Shown here: in pieces, positions 44,369 through 52,993 of the stretch
Position numbering within the stretch: the first letter of the stretch is position 1
How the letters are laid out: each line of letters begins with the position of its first letter
Source: Trichomonas vaginalis G3
Lineage: Eukaryota > Parabasalia > Trichomonadida > Trichomonadidae
Reading direction: 5' to 3'
Length of the DNA stretch: 64,000 nucleotides
NCBI RefSeq assembly: GCF_026262505.1
Contig: NC_067205.1
Span: 14,942,001-15,006,000 of the forward strand
Position numbers and translations under genes: made by a program
Notes under the pieces: model-generated
What the model was told of the DNA's origin: nothing
What the model saw: the letters and a program-made list of their open reading frames with translations, nothing else
The model's database searches: none

Positions 44369-47061
44369 TCAGAACTTCAACTTACGAATAAAGCTTGTTT
44401 TAGTCGTTATTGAGAAGTTAAACTCCTCTTCAAAGCATGGTTGACATGACTTACATAAGTCAAATCCAATCTCTTGACCGTCATAAAGTGCTTTGTAAAG
44501 TTTCATTAAACTGAACTCAGAGTCTTTGTCATATGTTCCTTGCGGAACCATTAAACCTTTATCTTCATCATAGAAACACTGAACAGAGTCAGGAAACATT
44601 TCATTAGCGGTTAAAGCAATAACATCTTGCTTCACGCCTTTCATTCTGCAGTGAAATGCAACTTCATTTAAATCATTCGTGAGTAAGTCTATGTAAGTCT
44701 TCTTTCCACAAAATATTGACTTGTATGCTAAACTTTGTTTATCTTTTGTGATTTCTGCAAAGTCGCTATGAAATTGACCAAGGTTTTTACCAATGAGAAC
44801 TCTTCCATAACGTTTCTCAAACTCTTCAGCTAAACGAGGGATATCTTCATTGTAGAGATGCATACTGTCCGTATCGCTATAAAAGATGTCCATTCCTAAG
44901 TCCTCAGCAGTACAGAATACTTCACACATTATTCTCTTCGACATAGACAGAATGTTAACACCAAGTGGACAGAAGTTAAAGTGTCTGCAAATGCTTTTCG
45001 TTAGCTTGAAAATAGTTTTATCTGAACCATCCAAACCTTCGAACTTCACTATATGGTTGTAGTTTCTGATGGCATATCTTATAGCATCTTTGTCATTTAC
45101 TATTGTTATTTTTGACTCAATAGGAGATAGAATAGTTTTGCCATAAATACTGTCAGAATGAGCTTTATATTTTCTTGCAAAGGATTTCCTTTTTTCTTAT
45201 ACTTTAACCTTAACTCAAACAACTTCTTTACTTCATCTCTTATTCTAATATCTCTGTTTCCATCGTAATAGTATCCTTGCAACACTTCACATTTGACACC
45301 TTGATATTTTATGAGGTCTTGTAATGTTATATGGTCAACATACATTAAACAGCAAGTGTTTGAACTTCTGGGAACGTTAAGTTCTGGATTTAGTTCAGGG
45401 TCACAAACTATTAAAGGAAAGTGTCTATGTATTCCAATCTCTGTTATCTTAATGAGAACAAAGAAGCCAGACATAAACTTTTCACCAATGGGTTCCTTTT
45501 GGTCGTCATCGAATAAATGTCTCATGAGATACTCTGTGCTTAACATTTCTTTCTTCATAACCTTTGGAATACCTTCTAAAGTATAAAGTCTTGCTATAGC
45601 TGATGGATATAATGAAACAGCGTCGAAGTCAGCAATGAGTTTCTTTTCGCTCTTTTGTTTAATGTTATCTGACAGCATACATCTTCCACCTTGAATACAG
45701 CGTGAAATAAATTCTCTTGGTTTATTTGAGAGGTCATATAAATTTCCATTCGGGAAGTACACTCTGTTCTCAAACAATTTGTTAGCAATAGAACAAATAC
45801 TAACGTAGTCATAAACGTTTAAATCAAATTCTTTCAATATGTCATTGCGGAACTTAACAAAACCTTCTCTTAAAATTCTTACATCTTGTTTGCAATAAAA
45901 TGTGCTATACTTTTCTAAGTCGAAATGGTTTTCATCTATTCTGCAACCTTTGATGGAATCTATGTTTTTCATGAACGTATCAATATCTTTTACAAACTTA
46001 CACGCTTCAGAAATGACACCAGTTCTGTTGTCATTTGCTAACAAAACACTGCTGTAGTAGTTGTATGGAAATACTTCTTTCGGTCCTGTTTGTAAGTTAA
46101 ACATAGCAGGAAATAGTTTAAGCTTCTTATTTATAACAGTGTAAGAGTCTTTTATAATAATTGCCCTTCCTTTATATAAGCCAGTTATTTGCATTGTTCG
46201 TGAACCTTTAATGATGGGCGTTCCTTTCACTTCTGTCATGTGTCTTAAGATGAAGTTTATATCATAACTGAGGTTATGGAAATATATTAAACTCTTGTCA
46301 GGAAGTCGTTCCAAAAATTCTGTTGCACAGTTCTGACCCCAAATGCTTTCACTCACTGAACCATCTTCACTGTCATAACAAATGTTAAAGGCTTTATGAA
46401 AGCCGTCTGTGCTACACTCAAAGTCAGCAAAGAAAACGTGCTCAGAAATGAACTTACATTTAGCTTTATTTACTTCTTTTGGCTCAGCTTTCTTCTTCAG
46501 TTGTACACAATACTTTGGAGCATATGTCAAATCTTTAAATGGTGCAAGGTTCTGTTTATATAAGTCAGTCGTATATGTGAAAAGTTCTCCATAAGAAATA
46601 GGTTCGAAATATTTGCACTCCCACAATGTTTTCATAACATCCCATAACGGTGTTGTTCTATCATAACGAACTACATATTTGTTCTCTCTCTTTGTATAAA
46701 TCTTCATCTGTTTCTCAATGTTCATTCCACCACACTCCTTCAAGATTTCTATATAGTTGCGAATGAAATATGTTGTCATTGGTAATCTTTCGTTTAGCAT
46801 GTAGTGGTCTTCAACAAGAAGTAAGTCAATAGTTCGAACAGTTTCACATTCTTTTGGTATGTATCTCTTTATTTCATTATGTCTTGAGTCATTGAAGTAA
46901 CCAATGGTAACATTAAATGCTATACCTGTTGCGTCAGAAATTTCTTGTACTTTACTTTGAGGAAAGTCTCTAACACGAATGACTTCTCTCATGTGGTCAA
47001 TAGTTTCTTCATTTACTCCAGCCTGAATGCAAGCATAAACAAAGCAGTTATCTTCTGTCAT
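44369..47061 (-). pseudogene. Family B DNA polymerase (protein-primed type), one frameshift
   Basis: ATG at 47061. Exonuclease motifs: ADFEC (D213, E215), FHNLSYD (N263, D267), FYCKQD (Y389, D393). Polymerase motif A FDAVSLYPS (D480), motif C YSDTDS in the second frame near 44880. The break is near 45165, within motif B, by loss of one base. N-terminal DNCFVYAC region resembles that of other Polinton polymerases. If the break is real the element needs polymerase in trans. It is convergent with the 43432 gene. Confidence 0.85.
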
Positions 47062-47177
47062 AAGTGTTGCAGTTCTTTGTTCAGTTCATTGAAGATTTGG
47101 TAGCGTTCAAGATTATAGGTAATATGCAAAGATACTTCCAGAACTGACCGCTTCTTTCTTATAAACTCTTTTCACCA

Positions 47178-47753
47178 TTATCTTTTCCAAAAGCTTTCTA
47201 TAAGTGCTGGGTTTCCTGTTTGCTTAAGAGCTTCCAAAATGGCTTTCTGGTCATTTGTCAGTGTGCTTTCATCTCTATATGGTCTCTTTTTTGGTTTGCC
47301 TTTCTTTACATCTGACATCGTTAAGCCTTCATATTCTCTTAAATCATACATCTTTATTTCAGTAAGATTCTTTATGTTTGTCAAGAAGAAGTCATAGTGC
47401 ATTTCAACAATACCTGCAGCATTTGCTTCTATCTCTGATATAAAGTTCTCCTTCAAGAGCTGATGTAGTAATGTTCCAATATTATTGAGGTTTAACGTAG
47501 AACATTCATACTTTCCACCAAGTTTATAACATACCATCCATCTTTGTTGTGAGTTTATTTTAATCTTCTCTAAGAGTCTCATGAAAACCTTACCGAAATG
47601 TTTGTGTAAGTAGTCTCTGTTTGGTTCATCTAAAGCTTCGATGTTAAAGTCAATGAGTCTATTGCCTGACTTCACATTCCTCTTCCTATTCTCTTCATCT
47701 TTCTTTAACCATCTCTCATTCTTTTGGTTTGTCGTCAATGGAACGAATGACAT
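47178..47753 (-). CDS. Hypothetical protein, 191 aa
   Basis: Basic N-terminus (TTNQKNERWLKKDEENRKRN), Trp/Tyr-rich centre, basic GKPKKRPYRDESTL and a C-terminal ILEALKQTGNPALIESFWKR. Just upstream of the polymerase on the same strand; a terminal-protein or replication role would suit the position but is not supported by motifs. Start overlaps the gene upstream. Confidence 0.55.
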   Translation of the reverse strand: MSFVPLTTNQKNERWLKKDEENRKRNVKSGNRLIDFNIEALDEPNRDYLHKHFGKVFMRLLEKIKINSQQRWMVCYKLGGKYECSTLNLNNIGTLLHQLLKENFISEIEANAAGIVEMHYDFFLTNIKNLTEIKMYDLREYEGLTMSDVKKGKPKKRPYRDESTLTNDQKAILEALKQTGNPALIESFWKR

Positions 47754-48141
47754 CGTTAGCTTTGCGAACTTGTTCTATAGCGCTCTTAAACATCTCTCTT
47801 CTCTGTTGTTTCAGTGTGTCGTCTCTTCTTCTTGTTTCACCAACGTTTGCATTTGTTATGTCAAACATTTCTCTTCTTACTTCATGAGGTACTGAACGTC
47901 TATGATATAAGTCAATAGCAACGTCATTTAAATGAAATGCTCTTGCATGGACTTCGTCCTCGCCGCGTTGCGGCTTTATGAACTCATGAATTCTATCATA
48001 ACTTATTGCACCATTATAGTCTTTAATGAAGTCAGCGAGTGCTTTTTTGTTTGTTGCGTAATGTTTTGCTACTTCTATGTTAGCTTCTGTTAGAAGTTGT
48101 TTTATTTTCGAGTGTTCTAACTTAGACAACTTCCGATACAT
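47716..48141 (-). CDS. Hypothetical helical protein, 141 aa, with in-frame stem-loop insert
   Basis: Largely helical and charged (KLEHSKIKQLLTEANIEVAK; ETRRRDDTLKQQRREMFKSA). The stretch PQRGEDEVHA is encoded by the GC-rich double stem-loop at 47949-47974, as PQSGEGEA is in the gene at 58898-59122. So the repeat sits in the same reading frame in two unrelated genes. Overlaps the next gene by 38 bp. Confidence 0.6.
   Translation of the reverse strand: MYRKLSKLEHSKIKQLLTEANIEVAKHYATNKKALADFIKDYNGAISYDRIHEFIKPQRGEDEVHARAFHLNDVAIDLYHRRSVPHEVRREMFDITNANVGETRRRDDTLKQQRREMFKSAIEQVRKANDVIRSIDDKPKE
47949..47974. repeat. GC-rich double stem-loop inside a coding region
   Basis: GGACTTCGTCC, TC, GCCGCGTTGCGGC: two hairpins, with TTCG and GTT loops. 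Confidence 0.8.
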
Positions 48142-48235
48142 CTTTAGTAGGAAATAAAAAAAATATTTTTTGAAAAAATTAGATTAGATTTTTTTAAGTT
48201 ATTTTTCAAAATAATTTAATATTTTTATTTTAATG

Positions 48236-48706
48236 AAACACATGCAAGATTGCAAGTTCTTTTCATACAATGCTCTCGCTACTGCCATCAAGAATGAGTT
48301 CAATAATGCTTCAAATGTTAATGTTATCTTTAACAAGAAGTTTGTGAAAGAATCTAAGTTTGGTCAGTATGTCAGACCATTAGCTATCGTCATTGACCGC
48401 AAATGTTATACTTCACAAGAGTTAGCAGTAGTTTTGAAACAAAAAAGTTTCTTCGTGAATGCCAAAGATACTCATTATACTGTCATAAAGAACTCTAACA
48501 TTGACTTCTTCAGTATTGCTTTAAATCTTTCCGAACAGAAAGAATATAAGAAAGGTGAAACAAATGTGAAATATTATCCTTCATCTCTGAAGACAATAAC
48601 GAACAAAGATGTTATACAGAAATTCTTACCAAAGGTTGAAGAAGCTTCTATTGACATTGACGAAGGAAGTGAAATGGTTGAAGAAATAGACCCTGAAGCT
48701 ATTTAA
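48236..48706 (+). CDS. Hypothetical protein with acidic tail, about 156 aa
   Basis: Start near 48233 (MKHMQDCKFFSYNALATAIK). Mixed fold; the tail EEASIDIDEGSEMVEEIDPE is acidic, as in the element D gene at 22947-23365. Divergent from the helical protein. An ssDNA-binding function is possible by analogy of shape only. Confidence 0.55.
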   Translation, partial: KHMQDCKFFSYNALATAIKNEFNNASNVNVIFNKKFVKESKFGQYVRPLAIVIDRKCYTSQELAVVLKQKSFFVNAKDTHYTVIKNSNIDFFSIALNLSEQKEYKKGETNVKYYPSSLKTITNKDVIQKFLPKVEEASIDIDEGSEMVEEIDPEAI

Positions 48707-48724
48707 GCAAAAATATATTTTTGG

Positions 48725-48940
48725 TTAGTCTTCATATCGATATTTTACAACAATTCCCCAATGTATAAACTTTTCATACGCTTTTTCATAAGCTTTATAT
48801 ACCTTCAGAAATTTTGCATAATCTTTAGAAGCATTTAGATATTGTTTAAATGCTTTGTATGTCTTCAGAAATTTTGCATAATCTTTTACATGTTGTTCGT
48901 TCTCTTCTTCTGTCATGAGTTCCGAATATTCTAAATTCAT
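48725..48940 (-). CDS. Small repeat protein, 71 aa
   Basis: Two copies of a KDYAKFLKTYKAF unit (the second KDYAKFLKVYKAY), a Tyr/Lys-rich helix, and a hydrophobic WGIVVKYRYED end. Unknown. Confidence 0.5.
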   Translation of the reverse strand: MNLEYSELMTEEENEQHVKDYAKFLKTYKAFKQYLNASKDYAKFLKVYKAYEKAYEKFIHWGIVVKYRYED

Positions 48941-48994
48941 GTTCTTTCATATGAGATAAAATTTTATAAAAAAATAAAATTAGCTTAGATTTTT

Positions 48995-49822
48995 TTATTC
49001 TTCCTCTTTGAAGTTATCGAAATATTCTGTTATTTTTTCCTTCAGTAATGTTAAGTCTTCTTTGAATGTAAGTATTGTGCAACCTTTGATGTCATAGTGT
49101 GTTTGAGGAAGAGTATTTTTGACAATTTCCTTTATTTGCTCATTCGGTGTCATTGAAATCGGTAAGTTTTCACGATAGAACCAGTTTCTGTCAGATTTAT
49201 ATATTTTAGCTAAGTCATAAAAGCTCTTGTTGTTTCTTCTGACTAAATGCAACATAACCACATCTTTATCTTCTTCTTTCTCCAACTCTTCAGTATATAT
49301 CATATACTTATAACTCTTTTCCTTTCCTTTTGGTACCGAACGCGGTATTCTTTTCTGTATGCTTTTGTCTTTGGATTCAATGACTTCATCTTTTGCTTGA
49401 AGTTTCTTTTCCATCTCTCCACGTTCTGCTTTATATAGTTCATCTAACATCATGAAAATATAACAAGCATAACGAGGTGAAGCCCACATTGCTACAGCAT
49501 TTACTAAAAGTCTATGAACATAATAACCTTTCAAACCAGGAGCCAAATTCTTGCGATTTTCGTACGGAATCTCTTCTCTCGGTTTTCCGAGGGAAGCAAT
49601 CATATGAGGAAATTCTTCTAAAAGTTCTTTTGTCTGTTGGTTTTCAAACCAATGATATGCTTGCTTTGTAGAACGAAGAGCATTCATTATACTTTGCATT
49701 TGATACATATCGTCTTTGACTGAACGAATGAGACGTAACTGTTTGTTATACTGTATGTACTCGTATTCTTCATTTATAGCTTCATGGACTATAACTGTTG
49801 TTGTGTTCTCTGATGTTGTCAT
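48995..49822 (-). CDS. KilA-N domain protein, about 275 aa
   Basis: KilA-N: WFENQQTKELLEEFPHMI, KGYYVHRLLVNAVAMWASPR. Coiled linker (KLQAKDEVIESKDKSIQKRI), C-terminal domain with RRNNKSFYDLAKIYKSDRNW. Relative in element D (24761-25564). Start at the ATG after the common MYVKTV leader codons. Likely a DNA-binding regulator. Confidence 0.78.
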   Translation of the reverse strand: MTTSENTTTVIVHEAINEEYEYIQYNKQLRLIRSVKDDMYQMQSIMNALRSTKQAYHWFENQQTKELLEEFPHMIASLGKPREEIPYENRKNLAPGLKGYYVHRLLVNAVAMWASPRYACYIFMMLDELYKAERGEMEKKLQAKDEVIESKDKSIQKRIPRSVPKGKEKSYKYMIYTEELEKEEDKDVVMLHLVRRNNKSFYDLAKIYKSDRNWFYRENLPISMTPNEQIKEIVKNTLPQTHYDIKGCTILTFKEDLTLLKEKITEYFDNFKEEE

Positions 49823-49910
49823 TACTGTCTTTACATACAAAATAAAAAAATAAATAAAAATAAAACTAACTTTATTTTCTGACTTTCACAAAAGACCAAA
49901 AATAAACGCT

Positions 49911-50522
49911 TTACATGTATTTTTCAGCAACTTCGTCAAATAATTTTATAGCTTTATCTATCTCATCTACTTCAAACGTTTCTTTACCTTTCGTGGGAGC
50001 ACCATACATTTTCTCAAAAACTTCAAGCAGTTCTGTTTCAGCAGCTCTCATATCATTAACAAACACAACCTTGACTCTATTGACTGTACTGTCATATCTT
50101 TGAGTTATATTATATGTCCTTCCTATCTTATATCTTTTTGTGTTGAAGTCCTTCGGTTTCTGAACGATGTAAAGTAAGCCTTCACTGCAACGTTCCGTAT
50201 CGAATGAACCATATGTTATGAAGTTATATCCAACAACTGGGTCTAACCATAACAAAACTATTGGTATAAGACTTTTGTCTATAAGATATGCTCTTGTTCC
50301 ATGAAATGCTACTGATATCATAAGCTCAGGATTTCTTGTCAAAATTTTCTGAGTTGAAGCATTTCTAACCCAGTCGTTTGTTTTCTTTCCAGATGGAGAT
50401 ATAATGTCTGACAAAGAATATTTGTTGTATTTCTTTGAGTATCTTACGTTTAAATCACCTATTCTAACCACTTTGGTGTCATTGTCTATCTTTCTAACTG
50501 TTTCAAACTCAATGTTTGTCAT
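49911..50522 (-). CDS. KilA-N plus T5orf172/GIY-YIG-like protein, about 203 aa
   Basis: KilA-N in residues 15-100 (IGDLNVRYSKKYNKYSLSDI; WVRNASTQKILTRNPELMIS). The C-terminal part (GLLYIVQKPKDFNTKRYKIG, RTYNITQRYDS) has the look of the T5orf172 domain (GIY-YIG fold) that accompanies KilA-N in viral Bro-like proteins. A fused variant is at 1-1062. Confidence 0.75.
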   Translation of the reverse strand: MTNIEFETVRKIDNDTKVVRIGDLNVRYSKKYNKYSLSDIISPSGKKTNDWVRNASTQKILTRNPELMISVAFHGTRAYLIDKSLIPIVLLWLDPVVGYNFITYGSFDTERCSEGLLYIVQKPKDFNTKRYKIGRTYNITQRYDSTVNRVKVVFVNDMRAAETELLEVFEKMYGAPTKGKETFEVDEIDKAIKLFDEVAEKYM

Positions 50523-50589
50523 TACTGTCTTTACATACAAAATAACTAATGAAATTCATTATTTTTGTGCTGAATTCAATAAAAATAAT

Positions 50590-50640
50590 GTTGAGGTGAA
50601 GAGGTGAGATCTCACCTGTTTTTTCACCTCTTTTTTCACA
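50590..50640. repeat. AGATCT cassette, GGTGA flavour
   Basis: GAGGTGAAGAGGTGAGATCT, CACCTG, TTTTTTCACCTC, TTTTTTCAC. The stop codon of the gene at 50636 (TGA) is made by the last arm. Confidence 0.85.
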
Positions 50641-51601
50641 AGCGTTTTACATGAATTGTACGATGTATATTTGAAATCCTAAACAATTTCGTAGCTTCTA
50701 TTTCTTCTTTTAGTACATCGAATGTTTTAACAATGCCGAAGGTTTCTTTATATTTCTTCTTGACGTCAGACAGAAGGAAATCTTCTGCTGTTGGATAGTT
50801 TTTATTAAGAAATGTCAACATATCCATTTTATCTTCTGCTGGCTTTTCTGCTTCTTTCTTTAAGTCTGCATAGTCGTTTCGCATTCTTTCTATCTCTTTG
50901 ACTGAGTAGTTATATTTTCTTATTGCTGCTTTACATTTTGAACATTGCGGCATCGTTTTTGCGTTATACATTGAAATAAAACCAGCTAGAACAACTAAGG
51001 CGTCAATGGTTTTCTTTAACTCAAAAGCTGCTGGTTTTATCTGTTCATTCCATACCTTACCTCTTCTATCTTTATCTCTTATCTGCCATACACATTTTGC
51101 AACTAATGAAACAAAGTTATCGTATGTCTTAAATTCTTCGGATTTGTAAAGGTCAGAAATATTTTTATAAACCATGTCGCAATCTTTGTCCATAACTTTA
51201 TGGTTGCAATGAAAACCAAGGAATTCATAATTTACTTTACGTATGAATTTCTTAATTTCTACTGAGTCAGTTGCTTTGACTTCAATTTCGTCGAATTCAG
51301 GAATAGTTAGTTTTTGCTGCTGAATTTCAGGTAGTTTAGGCAAATGGTCGATGAGGTCCTCCATTTCATAAAGATACTGTTCATTTGTTTCATCTTTCGC
51401 ACTACAGTCTAAATTACTTGTTAAAAGTTCTTGCTTTATCTTCTGGATTTCTGTTTCAAAAGTATATGAAGAAGGAATAAAGCTTTTCATCTCTACCAAC
51501 ATTGACGTAGGATTCATGACTAGCGAGTTTGGTGCTGTAGTTGTGGACAGAGTCCCGCCGTTCGTGGCTTGAATTGTTGTTGTGCCGATTGTTGAAATCA
51601 T
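50636..51601 (-). CDS. Unknown protein of the 312-aa family, 321 aa
   Basis: As 26617-27555 but with an extra 9 residues near the N-terminus (TNGGTLSTTTA). CSKCKAAIRKYNYSVKEIER and YPTAEDFLLSDVKKKYKETF are kept. In A it lies between integrase and KilA-N genes. Not recognised. Confidence 0.65.
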   Translation of the reverse strand: MISTIGTTTIQATNGGTLSTTTAPNSLVMNPTSMLVEMKSFIPSSYTFETEIQKIKQELLTSNLDCSAKDETNEQYLYEMEDLIDHLPKLPEIQQQKLTIPEFDEIEVKATDSVEIKKFIRKVNYEFLGFHCNHKVMDKDCDMVYKNISDLYKSEEFKTYDNFVSLVAKCVWQIRDKDRRGKVWNEQIKPAAFELKKTIDALVVLAGFISMYNAKTMPQCSKCKAAIRKYNYSVKEIERMRNDYADLKKEAEKPAEDKMDMLTFLNKNYPTAEDFLLSDVKKKYKETFGIVKTFDVLKEEIEATKLFRISNIHRTIHVKRL

Positions 51602-51703
51602 ATCTTTTATACAAAATAAAAAAATAAATAAAAATAAAACTAACTTTATTTTTCTATCTTAAGGAAATTCATGAAAATTCACGAGAAAGCTAAAGCAATC
51701 TGA

Positions 51704-51724
51704 GCCGCTAAGCGGCGAGGGTGA
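51704..51724. repeat. GC-rich mini stem-loop merging into a cassette
   Basis: GCCGCTAAGCGGC, then GAGGGTGAAAA, which is at once the start of the second stem of the mini-element and the first GGTGA arm of the following cassette. Confidence 0.7.
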
Positions 51725-51770
51725 AAAAAGAGGTGAAAAAACGGGTGAGATCTCACCTCTTCACCTAAAA
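51718..51770. repeat. AGATCT cassette, GGTGA flavour
   Basis: GGGTGAAAAAAGAGGTGAAA, a GGGTGA arm, AGATCT, CACCTCTTCACC, TAAA. Between the 312-aa-family gene and the integrase. Confidence 0.85.
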
Positions 51771-51867
51771 TATATTTTTGGTGTAAATTTATGACAAAAA
51801 TAAATGGTACCATTAATGATATCATGACTGTTCTCATTCATGTCTGATTTACATCTAATGAAAAAGT

Positions 51868-52953
51868 TTAGAAGAATTTTCTTATTCTTTCTGGCTTATT
51901 TTTGTCTTTCCAGTACTCCCGCTCTAATGGTCCCAGATGTGTTGGCTTTGACTCTCTCAAGTTCTTAGATGGTATAACATCTTCAACGCCTCCTTCATAT
52001 CTTACTTTATAAGTGTCATCGTTTATGTTATAGCCAAGTATTTCAATAACCACTCCTCGCTTTGCTTCGTCAATGGTTTCAGCAAGTTTGCCATTACTAC
52101 TTTCGACTAATTTATGTCGAGGGTAAAACGCAATAGAGTCGTCAGCAGCTTTTATAAGATATCCATTACCTTGCGTAGAGTCTACGATATAATAGTTTCT
52201 ACTTAACCTTAAACGTTTCTTTGTCAACGGTTTGTCGTCAAGAACTACACGAACTTTTGTACCAGGAATGAGGGTAAATTGTGTTGAATTTCTGATATTT
52301 TGTGTTTGGCTTCGTTTCTTTTGTATATACTTTTCTTCTTGTTGTTGTGTCATTGAATTTGGTGTATGTCCTGTTGTAGAATGTGTTGAGGAATTATATA
52401 CTTCGAGAAAATGTTTCATTGTTTCTTCGGTAAAGTCTCGCTCTTGGTTTAAATCTCTGAGCGTTCTTATGAAGCGGTTTATGATGCCGAGTATGTTATG
52501 GTTATGGTCTTCAGTAGTGTAGTGAGTTATGTTATGCTTAATGAGAAAATCTGTGATTTCATTGCTGAGGTATGCACTGTCTTGGTCTGATGTTAAAGTA
52601 CTTGGGCTATGTTCTGCTACAAACTTTTGTAAAACTCTTAACACTTCACGAGTTCCTTTATTTTTCATTGGATATGCATATGCTTTACGAGTGTTAACAT
52701 TAATGAAGATGAGGAATGGTTTATGTCCTCCTTTTCTGCTTTGAATGAGAGTGTCAAATTGGTATGCGTCAGGAGTGTTGGAGTAAATTGGTAAAAAGTA
52801 GTCGTAAGGGTTTATTTTTGTTTGATGTACAACATTTTTGTCAAAGAACCTTTTCACTTCAGCTCTGTTAGTAAATCCCCAACTCTTTGCAGCTTCATTG
52901 AACTTCTTAAATGACCTCCATGGATGTTGTTCGAATACTTCTTTCAAGCTCAT
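51868..52953 (-). CDS. Maverick RVE integrase, 361 aa, DD35N
   Basis: Catalytic core: AYQFDTLIQ (D67), LTSDQDSAYL (D123); 35 residues later, where Glu is expected, is N159 in LGIINRFIRTLRDLN. The surrounding RFIRTLRDLNQ is the standard context. SH3-like region (FTLIPGTKVRVVLDDK, RNYYIVDSTQGNGYL) and a chromo/Tudor-like C-terminus (YNINDDTYKVRYEGGVEDVI). Element A inserted cleanly, so either N159 arose afterwards or the integrase acted in trans. Confidence 0.85.
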   Translation of the reverse strand: MSLKEVFEQHPWRSFKKFNEAAKSWGFTNRAEVKRFFDKNVVHQTKINPYDYFLPIYSNTPDAYQFDTLIQSRKGGHKPFLIFINVNTRKAYAYPMKNKGTREVLRVLQKFVAEHSPSTLTSDQDSAYLSNEITDFLIKHNITHYTTEDHNHNILGIINRFIRTLRDLNQERDFTEETMKHFLEVYNSSTHSTTGHTPNSMTQQQEEKYIQKKRSQTQNIRNSTQFTLIPGTKVRVVLDDKPLTKKRLRLSRNYYIVDSTQGNGYLIKAADDSIAFYPRHKLVESSNGKLAETIDEAKRGVVIEILGYNINDDTYKVRYEGGVEDVIPSKNLRESKPTHLGPLEREYWKDKNKPERIRKFF

Positions 52954-52993
52954 TTATGTAAAGTTAAAGATTTTATTCTAGGCTCAAGCGCGT

